Positions 37,136 through 47,349 of a DNA stretch of 64,000 bases are shown here, piece after piece. This DNA comes from Piper betle (Eukaryota; Streptophyta; Magnoliopsida; Piperales; Piperaceae): contig JAURVB010000748.1 of assembly GCA_033002965.1 (NCBI GenBank), positions 1-64,000 of the forward strand, in the 5' to 3' direction. The notes under the pieces are model-generated. The model did no database searches. It was given only the letters and a program-made list of their open reading frames with translations, and was not told where the DNA came from. Position 1 is the stretch's first letter. Each line of letters starts with the position of its first letter. The position numbers and the translations under genes are program-made.

Positions 37136-39360
37136 ATGGATTTCATCGCCGAAGATGGAAAATCCCCTCATAACAACTGCCCCACCCTCCTCCTGGTAGC
37201 CTTCCGAGCCTCCATGCTTACTTGCTTTCATGTTTCCGCTAGGGTTTTGTAATGATGTTGTTGTCTTGTAATTTTGTAATTCTTAATAGCCTGCTCTGTC
37301 CATTGGCAATGTTGGTCAATTGGCGGTTGATCTTCTTGTGTCCTCTCTGGGGGCCGAGAGGGTCGGCTTCTTGGACGACCCCTCCGTCCTCCCCTGTGTT
37401 GGCAATAATGCTTACCGTCCTGATCCGGATGGTGATCTTGCCCTCCCACTCGAAGGTGATTTGCCTTCAGTCCCCAGTTCCCCTGTTTTTGTTCAATTTT
37501 GTTTTATTTATTTTATTTTGTTTTACTTCTTGAAATGAGCATGATAAAAAAATTGTTTATTTTGCCTGAAGTGAAGAGCTCGACATTTTGTTTTTTGATT
37601 GAAAATTTTACATGTTCTGTGTTAGCTTCAGTGTTTAGAATTGACTGCGATTTATTGAGGTAAATAATCATATTTGTGTGCTGAATTGTGTTTAGAACTA
37701 AGTAAGAGTTTCGGTTGTAAATGTTGAGTGGCGGACCGAATGGTGTTTAGATGTTAGTAAGTAAGATTTCTTAGATGCTAGTGCTTAGTTGTGGACTGAA
37801 TTGTGTTCGGAAGTTAGTTTATTTATCTTGCCTTTTGGAGTTCATGACATAAAATGCTCTTTATCAGCTTGTAATTTTTACTTACTTTTTGCATTTGAGG
37901 TGTTTAGAAGTGAGATTTTATAGTGTCTCTTGGGTGTTATGGAGTTCATAGTGGATGATGATTGAATTGGATGTCATAGTATTATGTGTTTCAATTATGA
38001 TTTATGGTCTTCCTCTATGCTTCATTCTATCTAGGGTAATTATTCACAAAGTAAACTGAGATCATTGTACATTGTGTTTGGTAAGTATAATTTAGTAGTT
38101 AATTTGAATATTCTTCTTCCACTGGATGTGTGATATGAAACTCTTATGTTAAATTCATAACGTATTCAATTGTTCCTTTTTCCTTTTTTGGTTTCCAGTC
38201 TATGATTCTCCTCGTCATGTCTTATCTATCGTGCAGCAAAGATCACCTGTTGTGAAGGTATATATCTGTACCTCACAATCAAGGCTTTAATTTAATTTAA
38301 ATCAATTGTGGCCTATTTACATGAAATTTCAAATGTTAGTGTGCAATTCATTTGTCAATATTAACATGTTTAATAAGATTCATTAACATTAATGTGTTTT
38401 CACTTTATTAGGGTATGATGCTTGAGTTTGCAAAAAATGTAGTGGATTTTGCTTATGCTTCAGGAAAGAAGCACATAATTGTGATGTCAAGCTTAGACTC
38501 TGGAAAGAAGCCAAAAATTGATTTACCTGGGTAATATAGGTTTTAGAATCTCATTGATTTTATTAGTTAGCATTTCAACTTAATACGTGATGTATTAATT
38601 TTTGTTTTTATAGTTCACAAATTTATTACTTGTCAAGTGCTAATATTGATGGCTCTGACAATGACTGTGAAAAGCTTGGGTGGAAAAGAATTAACGGCTA
38701 TGATCCTTGTGGGAGGGGATGGAAGTATCTGACTTATTTGGCCGAAGGAAATCCAAGGGGGAAGATTTTTTAAATGAAGATGAGTTGGTTGATGATGATT
38801 ACTTCCCAAGTTTACCCTTTGCAGCTTTATTTTCTTGTTGTAAGGTACCATTTATGTTGATGCTCTCGAAAATGCTTTATTTTTTGTTTTCTGTTTTTTT
38901 ATTGCAAAGTCTTAAACACTCGCTTGCACATCTGTATTAGGTGAAAGGTCTAAAGGTGACTTGCATCCTTTGTTACTGTTCTGAAGGTGACAACATTCCT
39001 GATTCATTTCTGTTGGCAGAAGCTGCATGCACCTATTTAGGGTTGACCAGTGAGGACCTCTGTGGTAAATTTACTTAATCTTTTCTCTAAAATGTTTTTC
39101 TTTTGTTGTCTGTAATTTTGCCTAAGAAGATACATCATTTTTTTTAAAAAAGTGGGCTACACTAAATTAAACATAGACGTATGCGTTCCCGCTAGATGTT
39201 ATTTTGATAAGCAGGTTGACCTGTATTTATTGGAACCAATTAGTAGTCTTTCTTACTGATAAGGGATTCTTTTGCAGGCAAGGAAGGTTATGGATGGTGT
39301 ATTCCATTCTCTTGGAACTCTGTTTATGGCCCTCCCCTGATTTATCACTGTTTTAGATAA
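37136..39360 (+). CDS. PSMG2: Proteasome assembly chaperone 2 (seven exons, two frame breaks)
   Basis: Exons: 37136-37195, 37290-37455, 38199-38257, 38412-38530, 38614-38844, 38941-39064 and 39278 to about 39356, all with GT-AG borders. The product has the PAC2 family landmarks in order: N-terminal LSIGNVGQLAVDLLVSSL, LPCVGNNAY, VQQRSPVVKG, YYLSS, LPFAALFSCC, CYCSEGDNIPDS and CIPFSWNSVYGPP. PAC2 pairs with PAC1 and helps assemble the 20S alpha ring in the cytosol or nucleus. One base is missing at the G run 38757-38761, giving a TAA just after; one is missing at the C run 39334-39337, altering the last residues. With both counted the exons total exactly 280 codons. The call is firm; whether the gene is intact in the organism is open. 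Confidence 0.88.
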
Positions 39361-42300
39361 TTTGTTGGCAGTGAGGTAAATGGAATTCTACATTTAATGA
39401 CTTCAGAGAAAGATTTTGCTGCATTTTTATTTGAATGTTCGAGTTTTCTGCATGCTAGTTTAATTTTTGCCTGCTTGCTTTGTATGAACCTATGTATTTG
39501 AAACACTTGCTGCACTTTAAAAATTGTTGTTTTAATGTTCAGTGGCTGATTCTGGTGGCACCGCACCCAAATTCTATGGCTGTTTGAATGATTTCAATAC
39601 AAAGTGGAACAAAATACAGAGAAGAAGCAAATGAAAGATGAACTGGCTATGAGGAACGTAGTTGGAAGTATGAGTGCTGGAGACAAGAAGGCGATTGGTT
39701 TTTACTTCATTTTGCTTGGAGAGTAGGTAATTACTTTCTTTACAAATGCCTAAACCATGGTTCTCGTGCAAGGAACTTCTCCTTGATTTGGCCACAAAAG
39801 AACTGGTTTTTTCAAGGAAAATTTAGCTCCGTAAGTTGTTATACTTTTTCCCTCGGGATATAGAACGTGAATTAATTCTTTAAAAATTGAAGCATATGAT
39901 GACATCTCACTGAACCAGATCCAGAAGCTTGAGGAACGTATGTGTTGACAAAATTGTGAAGTACACGAATTTTCTTCAAATTTTTTGGTAATACTCATCT
40001 AATTTCAGGAGGGTTAGTTTTTAGATAAGAGATGATGTTTATCTCGAGTAGTTATATTGTCAAAATGTTATGCATCCTGTTCACAAATTCCTGCCGAATG
40101 TTTATGCTATTATTATCCATCTTCTTTCATGCATCCAATCTTAAACCATTTGTGGACCATATATAGATTATGGTCTCTTGCTAACTGCATTTCTTTGCTA
40201 CAAATGATTGCTTTCCAACATCATATATGCTACGGTAGTCTGTAGTTGTTGAAAATGCAACCTGATTTGCAACTTATAAACTGAATTTGATTGGCAATTT
40301 GTTAAAAGCTTTTGATGAACAATGAGGAGATGAGAAATTTCTTTAAGCACACAATTTTTTTGCCACAAAGCCATTCAGAAGCACCAAATGATGTAGATAG
40401 TTAAAATATATCTCAAGGAACATCTTCTCGCTGACCCACTGCAGAAAATGTAAGGACAATTGGATATGGAAGTAGTTGGTCCTGTCACTCATTTGACTTT
40501 TCACCTTCTCCACTTAGGTTTGTGAACAAATAATAATCATATGCTTTGTTTTCTTTATTTTGGGTTGATTGTGTCATCTTGGGCTTTCTTCATTTGGGTC
40601 TATAGTTTGCGAGACATGGAATGTCTAGTGATTGCTAAAACGGTGTGTCGCGGTTAATATTTTGTAAATCTTAAACTTGCACAGCGTTAATAATTTGGAA
40701 GCTTGTATGAATATGATGTTAAATTAATCCAATTTTACGTACGTTGCATAACTTGAGTCTTGGGAGGATGGTGCCTTGTATATATGTCTTATATCTAAGA
40801 GACTAACATAATGCAACTATAACAATTTTTTTAAGTAATTATTATCGTCAACATGCTAATCCATCTCCACCCCTGTTTCCAATTTATTAATGCAAGTTGA
40901 TGATTCCATTATTTACCGTCAAGGGCAAGTTGATCGACGATGGTTCAGTTTTGAAATTTGCAACCATGAATGGATATATTATGAATCTTCACACTAATTT
41001 TATTCCAACGTTTGAAGGTTCTCGGAGGGGGAGCCACGGTGCTGTGTGACTGAGAGGTCATGGATTTAAACCTGTGAAATTTTTTGATTCTTCTGGAAGC
41101 GACGCCAATGGGGACGCCCAGGTCAATGATCGAGGTCATCAACAGTCCCCAATGGCCTCGCTCCTTGGCATCGCCAAAACCCACTCAAAACTTTTAAGTC
41201 ATGATATTAGCCTCTTGCATACTGCCTACTAAGGCTATGCCACCACCACAAACACCCTACCGGAGGCGGCGTAGGAGAAGTTGGTTGAGAGCCCCCCAAG
41301 CGTGCTGCGTGGGTGTGGACCGCGCGCGGAGGGCTAGCCTTGTCCTAAGGTTATTTAGTGTCAATATCCGTCGGTTACTACCCCAGGAGCTTTTGTGCAC
41401 ACGGCTGTCCTTCATTTTGGGAGAAACAATGCTATTTTCTGAATGGGGAGAACAACAAAAACAGTACAATTAAAGGCAAATACAGATATTGTTTGAGGAG
41501 AGTGATAATACTGTAACAGGAGTGTATGACGAGAGGAAGAATTGGAGGCCCCCAAACATTGAATGTCTGACCTCTGCTCCATCTCCTAACTACCACCGCC
41601 TTAATTTAATCCTCTGATGAATTAACTGGTATCCACCCTCTCTTCTCTCGTGTGCACTCACACCTTCAATCTTCAATCATCTTCTCGTGAAGAGTAATGA
41701 CCCTTACAAGTCATTAACTCATAACCGATACTGCAGAACTTGTAATTCATTGTGGCTACGTGATTGGATGTATAACCTTGCCAGCCTGCTGTGACCAATG
41801 AACATTTTACAGTAGGTTTAGAATTATTGAATTAAGCTCGGAATTAGGTTCCCAATCTCTCTTGGCTCATGGGTGTCACATTACCAAAAATTTAAGTTTT
41901 TACACCGTTCAATAAATTTAAAATAGACCATAAAATCGTGTAAAAAGTGAGGTGCTAAGAAGTAGAGTGACTTAAAGTTACTTCACGGTTTTATGCACAT
42001 AAAAAATAAGGAAACTTATACATTTTTATTTACAAATATAAAGATAATATTAAAACCTTTCTTTACTGTTTTAATAACGGTTGAAAAAGGTGAAAAAAAT
42101 TGAAACATTGTTCCTCGTTTCTTTGAAGGGGCGAAGAAAAATAATTTTTTTGTGCTGTTATCAAGCCTTGATCAACTCTAGCACTTGACTAAATTTTTTT
42201 CTCCAAATTAGTATTTAACCAAAGTTATGTCGTGTATTTAATAACATGCGTGTAAATTTTCATGATTCCATAGTCACCAATCACAGTTTAGCAAAAAATT

Positions 42301-42410
42301 CTAAAAAATATTACTAAAATTTGCATAATTCTAAATTTTGGTTTTTTTAGTACTTAAATCTGATTGGTAACCATGACCAAAATTAGTTCCCTTGAGAAGC
42401 TTGTCGTGAT
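39361..42410. other. 3' flank of PSMG2 and intergenic DNA
   Basis: The first 400 bases may be 3' untranslated region or a spliced tail (splice-like CAG near 39541). Beyond this I find no supported gene; open frames at 40945-41473 have no recognisable domain. Confidence 0.35.
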
Positions 42411-42414
42411 ATTT

Positions 42415-42752
42415 AGGTTCGTTTGGTTGACATAAAAATTGTATAAATAAACAAATAATTTCATAAGAAATAAAAATACAATAAAATAAAATGGCATGAA
42501 AAATTTAAAGATTTCTCTTACATGTTTAGATGGTATGAAAATAATATAAAAATAAAATATTTTTTCCCAAATATACACAATTTCTTTTTGTTTTCACGAG
42601 AAAAAATTACTTTATAATATTTTTAAATAAACTTTGACTGAAAATATAAAAAATTTTATCTAAATTTCTAAATAACCAAACACAAAGAAATTTTTTATCT
42701 CAAGATTTTACATTTTTTTCGTGATTTCAAAACAATCGAACAGGACCTTTCA
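42415..42752. mobile_element. AT-rich MITE, copy 1
   Basis: The ends are inverted: GGTTCGTTTGGTTGAC at left and the complement of GGTCCTGTTCGATTGTTTTG at right. Its reverse complement matches the element at 44970-45320, including 'tttgaaat...aaatgtaaaat' next to the end. About 340 bp, no coding capacity. Target duplications are not clear. Confidence 0.5.
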
Positions 42753-43758
42753 AAAAATAGTTAACATAAGGCTCCCCTTGATTAGACGAACATATAGTTA
42801 TTTTACTAAAAAAACTGAGAAAAACCTACTTCAAAAATATCTTGTCTTACTCAAATGCCAGTTAACAATTAAGAACATTGGTTTAATCGTTCAAGTATTA
42901 AATATCGGTAACTTAATTAAGCAGTTCAGAGGTTGATTAACATCAATATGGCTCCATGTTCGTCAATAAAAATTCGGCTCATAGCTCGACTTTTATTTGC
43001 TTAATCAAATATTGAACTAGATGCTCAGAATTTTTCTATAATAAACTTTGTCAAGATATTAATAATATGCAATTGTATAAACAGTTGTCATTTATGTATT
43101 TTTGTCGCAATTAATTTGGTATGTAGAATACAATTATTATTTCTATAAAAATAGATAAAAAGAATTCAAGATAATATTTCTATATTACTAAAATATAAAA
43201 ATCCTAATCTTATGTTTATTTGCCAAAATCCAATATTTTCCACATAAATCATAGATATTTTATGCTTAGACAATAATCTCATTTTTATATATTTGTTAAA
43301 AATCTAATATAATATTTATTTGCTTAGAATCTAATGCATACATTGTATGTTCATCCTGCATGCAATCAAATCAAGCTAGCTCATGAACAAATTATGTGCT
43401 TAGCTAAGTATATATGACTTTTGACTTGCATGTGCTTATCATTTTCCTTGGCTCGAATTTTGATCTCTCTATTTTAGAACTTAATAAAAAGTTCAATTCA
43501 CTCTAAAAGATAACTTATATATTATATATAAAATCAGAGGAGTATATGGTTGTAAAAACCACTATCTTTGTTTGTAGATTGAAAAACATTAAGATAAGAG
43601 GGGGCTTTAAAACTTATTAGAACCATCAAATGGCTTGGCTTGGTTTTGGCACAAAACTAGTTTCAAATGCCAATCATATTTGAAACATTAAAATGAGTTT
43701 TCAGTGTTCATGCCCAAAAACAAAATGTCTCATATTTAGCTAAGTTTGAGGTAGTTGT
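42753..43758. other. AT-rich intergenic, nothing recognised
   Basis: No gene is supported. The open frame 42721-42936 is AT-rich and has no recognisable domain. Confidence 0.35.
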
Positions 43759-43766
43759 GTTGAAAC

Positions 43767-44667
43767 CATGGTTGCATGAATCGGAATCGGAATCGGAATC
43801 GGTTTTCCAGGGAGTCAGAATCGGAATCGGAATCGGTCTGAATCGGCCAAGAATCAGTTCAGTTGAATCGGTCCAAATTAATATTAATTGGTCATATATA
43901 ATAATTTGACAATTTATACATATAAATATATTAAAATTGGGTATTGATGTTATTTTGATATTATTCTGTGTATTATTGTTTCTGATATTTTTAAATATTT
44001 TTTTAAGATTTTTTTTAAATTATTTAGAATTAATTATTATTTTTGATTGGAGTTAGACTCGAGTCAACTTTTAATTACGAGAATGCTACTCTCACTCTCC
44101 GCCGCCTGCCGGCCCGGCCGGCGGCGAATCTGCCGCGGCCGGCGATGTCGGAGGATGTCGGCAGCCCGGTCGGACCAACAGCCCAGCGGCCCGCAGCCGG
44201 CGGCGAGGCGGCCCGGAGCGGCGGCGAGTCGCGGCGATTCGTGCGTCACAGCCCAATTCGGTCCGGCCACACCTCGGCGGCGATGTTGCGAGGTCGGTCG
44301 ACGAGGTCGGTAGCCCGGTCGGCGGCGAGCCCGGAGTCGGGGAGCACGGCGGAGGCCAGAAACGGGGCGGCAGCGGGCGGACGAGCGGCGGCGGCATGGG
44401 GGAGCGGGTTTGATTTTAGGTTTTTAAAATCCAAATTACCATTTTACCCATGCTTAAATAATTTAATATAAATCATACCTAGGGTATTTTAATAATTTCA
44501 TAAAAAAACCGATTCCGATTTAAATCGGCCGATTCCGATTTCGAGTTAAATCGGTCGGAATCGGCCGAACTCGGCCGATTCCGAGGCCGATTCGGGGCCG
44601 ACCGAGTCGGCCTCGAAATTGGATCGGCATCGTGCCGATCCGATTTAAATCGGCGTGCAACTAGTGA
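43767..44667 (+). mobile_element. hAT-like non-autonomous element, copy 3
   Basis: The left end is CATGGTTGCATGAATCGG followed by more AATCGG units; the right end contains CGTGCAACTAGTG, which is the inverted GTTGCACG. Candidate 8-bp flanks GTTGAAAC (43759-43766) and GTTGAATC (44668-44675) match at seven of eight bases, so the right boundary is uncertain by a few bases. The core, about 44090-44410, is very GC-rich and closely similar to that of copy 4. The open frames in the core change frame between copies 3 and 4. Confidence 0.7.
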
Positions 44668-44969
44668 GTTGAATCAGGTTGAATAATATAAATAGGATGG
44701 CGTACGTTAGATACAGCCCGTTAACGAAAAAGTAATATTAAGTTATCCATCTAATAAGAAAAAGTGTGAGGAAAAATAGAAAATTGAAGAAAGTCGATGA
44801 TGAATATGAGGATGAAAAAACCCGAACATTTAAAAGAGGTAGATATCTCGTTTCCTTGAAATTTATATAGTCTGAGAAAAAAATTTTGAGATACCTTAGT
44901 TCCTAAAGAAGATTTTAAATATAAGTTAATTTGCACATACTCAAATTAAAATAAACAATAATATTATTA

Positions 44970-45320
44970 AGGTCTGTTTGGTTATTTTGAAATTGTATAA
45001 AACAAATGTAAAATTAGAGGTCATAGTTTTTTTTGTGTTCAGGTGTATTAAATTTTAGTCAAAAATTTTTAAATTTCGATTAAAATAAGTTTATGTAAAA
45101 ATTTTACAAAGAAATATTTTATTACGAGGAAATTGAGAAAAATTTTGGATGGTACTTGCATATACTTATTATAAGAAATATTTTATTTTTATCTTATTTT
45201 CTTATTTTTCAAATATATAAAATTTTTTCAAAATTTTCGTCTCGTTTCATCTTAATGTATTCTATTTTATATAATTTTTTATTTATATTATTTTTATGCT
45301 GACAAAACATACCTTTTATT
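44970..45320. mobile_element. AT-rich MITE, copy 2
   Basis: It starts AAGGTCTGTTTGGTTATTTT and ends with the complement of AAGGTATGTTTTGTC. It is related to the reverse complement of 42415-42752. No coding capacity. Confidence 0.5.
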
Positions 45321-45750
45321 GAAAAACTTTTGGAGATGCCGACGAGCAGCGCCGATGGAACACCAACGCATCATCGCTCCTGGTATTGCCAAGTGGAGCT
45401 CCAGAGCGGCGCCAAGTGCAGCTCCATTAATTCAAGCAAACTCTTGTATCAAGTAACATAAATTTGAGCTAATAAATAAGACTCCTCCCATGAGCACATT
45501 ACCCATTTCACATGTAGGATTTAGTATAACTATATTGTTTTCAAGATGATACCATGCTTATATTATTTTATTGGAATCATTTACTTTAATATTTTAATTA
45601 TATTACGATTTGTTAAATATAATATTTTAATAAGAACTGGAATTTTTTTAGAAGCAAGTGGATTGACTATTCACACGTAGGATTTAGTATAACTATATAT
45701 TTTTTTCCAAGGTTATACCATGTTAATATTATTTTATTAGAATCATTTAG

Positions 45751-46639
45751 CCATGATGCACGAATCGGCATCACGCCGATCCGATTTCGGGGCCAACTCG
45801 GTCGGCCCCAAATCGGCCTCGGAATCGGCCGAGTTCGGCTGATTCCGACCGATTTAACTCAGAATCGGAATCGGCCAATTTAAATCAGAATCAGTTTTTT
45901 TATGAAATTACTAAAATACCCTAAGTATGATTTTTATTAAATTATTTAAGCATGGATAAAATAGTAAATTAGATTTTAAAAACCTAAAATCAAACCCACT
46001 CCCCCCACGCCACCGCCGTCTCGTCCGCCCGCCGCCGCCCCGTTTCCGCCCTCCGCCGTGCTCCCCGACTCTGGGCTCGCCGCCGACCTCACAACGTCGC
46101 TGCCGACGTGTGGCCGGACCGAATCGGGCTGTGACGCACGAATCGGCGACTCGCCGACTCGCTGCCGGCTCCGGGCCGCCTCGCCGCTGGCTGCGGGCCG
46201 ACGACTGTTCGTCCGACCGGGCTGCCGACATCCTCTGACATCGCCACCGCGAGACTCGTTGTCGCGAGACTCGCCGCCGACCGGGCCGGCGGCGGCGGCG
46301 GCGGGGGGTAAAGAGTGGCATTCTCGTAATTAAAAGTTGACTCGAGTCTAACTCGAGTCAAAAATAATAATTAATTCTAAATAATTTTAAAAAATCTTAA
46401 AAAATATTTAAAAATATCAGAAACTATAATACACAGAATAATATCAAAATAATATCAAAATAATATCAATACCCAATTTTAATATATTTATATTATAAAT
46501 TATTAATATATAAGACCGATTAAATTAATTTGGACCGATTCAACTGAACTGATTCTTAGTCGATTCAGACCGATTCCGATTCTGACTCCGACTCCTCGGA
46601 AAACCGATTTCGATTCCGATTCCGATTCATGCAACCATG
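45751..46639 (-). mobile_element. hAT-like non-autonomous element, copy 4
   Basis: It is flanked by an exact 8-bp duplication TCATTTAG (45743-45750 and 46640-46647). The ends are CCATGATGCACGAATCGG and, inward from the right, CATGGTTGCATGAATCGG. It is inverted relative to copy 3, 1.1 kb away, and highly similar to it along the full length including the GC-rich core at about 45995-46320. No transposase. Confidence 0.8.
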
Positions 46640-46699
46640 TCATTTAGTTTATAAATTTTATTATATTATGATTAGTTAAGTATAATATTTTTAACAAGA

Positions 46700-46850
46700 G
46701 CTGGATTTTTTTTTAAAGCAAGTGGACTGTTCAGGGGTAACTCGGTTCAAACCCATTGAGACCTCTCGCAGAGAGGGGGTGTCCCACACTGGCGGGCAAG
46801 CCCCGGCCCGGGCAGGCAAGGGCCGGGTTTGTTGATATTTACATGCACAC
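46700..46850 (+). repeat. Possible SINE-like fragment
   Basis: GGTTCAAACCC at about 46744-46754 fits the pol III B-box (GWTCRANNC), and AAAGCAAGTGG at about 46717-46727 is weakly A-box-like. A GC-rich stretch with 'gcaagccccggcccgggc' follows. No cloverleaf tRNA could be folded by eye. Weak call. Confidence 0.25.
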
Positions 46851-47349
46851 ACGTTCAAGAGGACATAGGTCCCATGTAATACCAGTATACCACTACAAGC
46901 TCTGGTGTAATTTTCCTGGCATGGCCATGGAGAAGAAGATATGAAAAGAGAGTCAAGGCATATAGACAGGTCAGAAGAGAATAGATGATGGATTAATTAA
47001 GAAGCCCACTTCTTTCTTCTTCACTCTCTTTTGTTTTTTCAAAAAGCAAAGCTTTCTCGAAATTGCTACCCGTCTCCCTTTCCAAATCACCAATCACCGA
47101 ATATATACACATATTTCCACTATCTTAATTACCATTACCACTACTGAGCTCGCCCCAAACAAATATATTGAGCTAATTTGTTACAGACGGTAGGCATCAA
47201 GCTCTGCTCTCCAAACTCCTCAGTGGAATGGAGTGATCTGAGCAAGAACACAGCAATGAGCCAAAGCCTTGTTTTTTCTCTATCTTGATCTATCTTCTTC
47301 TTCTCATCGTACCCATTTGGAGAAAAATATCCATCTAACTCTGCCACCC
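46851..47349 (+). promoter_or_regulatory. Probable promoter and leader of the WAKL gene
   Basis: The 500 bases before the WAKL start codon carry ATATATACACATAT near 47100, a possible TATA region, and pyrimidine-rich runs such as 'cttcttcttctcatc' near 47290 typical of plant leaders. An in-frame upstream start is possible at 47269, but the signal peptide begins at the ATG at 47350. Confidence 0.3.

Noticed and set aside
37228..37449. - strand frame over PSMG2 exon 2
   Set aside because: It is antisense to a conserved exon and has no domain.
43767..43810. Telomere-like AATCGG repeats
   Set aside because: Plant telomeres are TTTAGGG (or TTAGGG and variants); here the words are imperfect and sit at the inverted ends of a transposable element.
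44043..46361. Two paralogous GC-rich genes (MSEDVGSPVG...)
   Set aside because: Frames are not conserved between the two copies and both lie inside hAT-like elements with 8-bp flanks.
46740..46760. tRNA gene
   Set aside because: A B-box match is present, but no acceptor stem, anticodon arm or complementary arms could be found.
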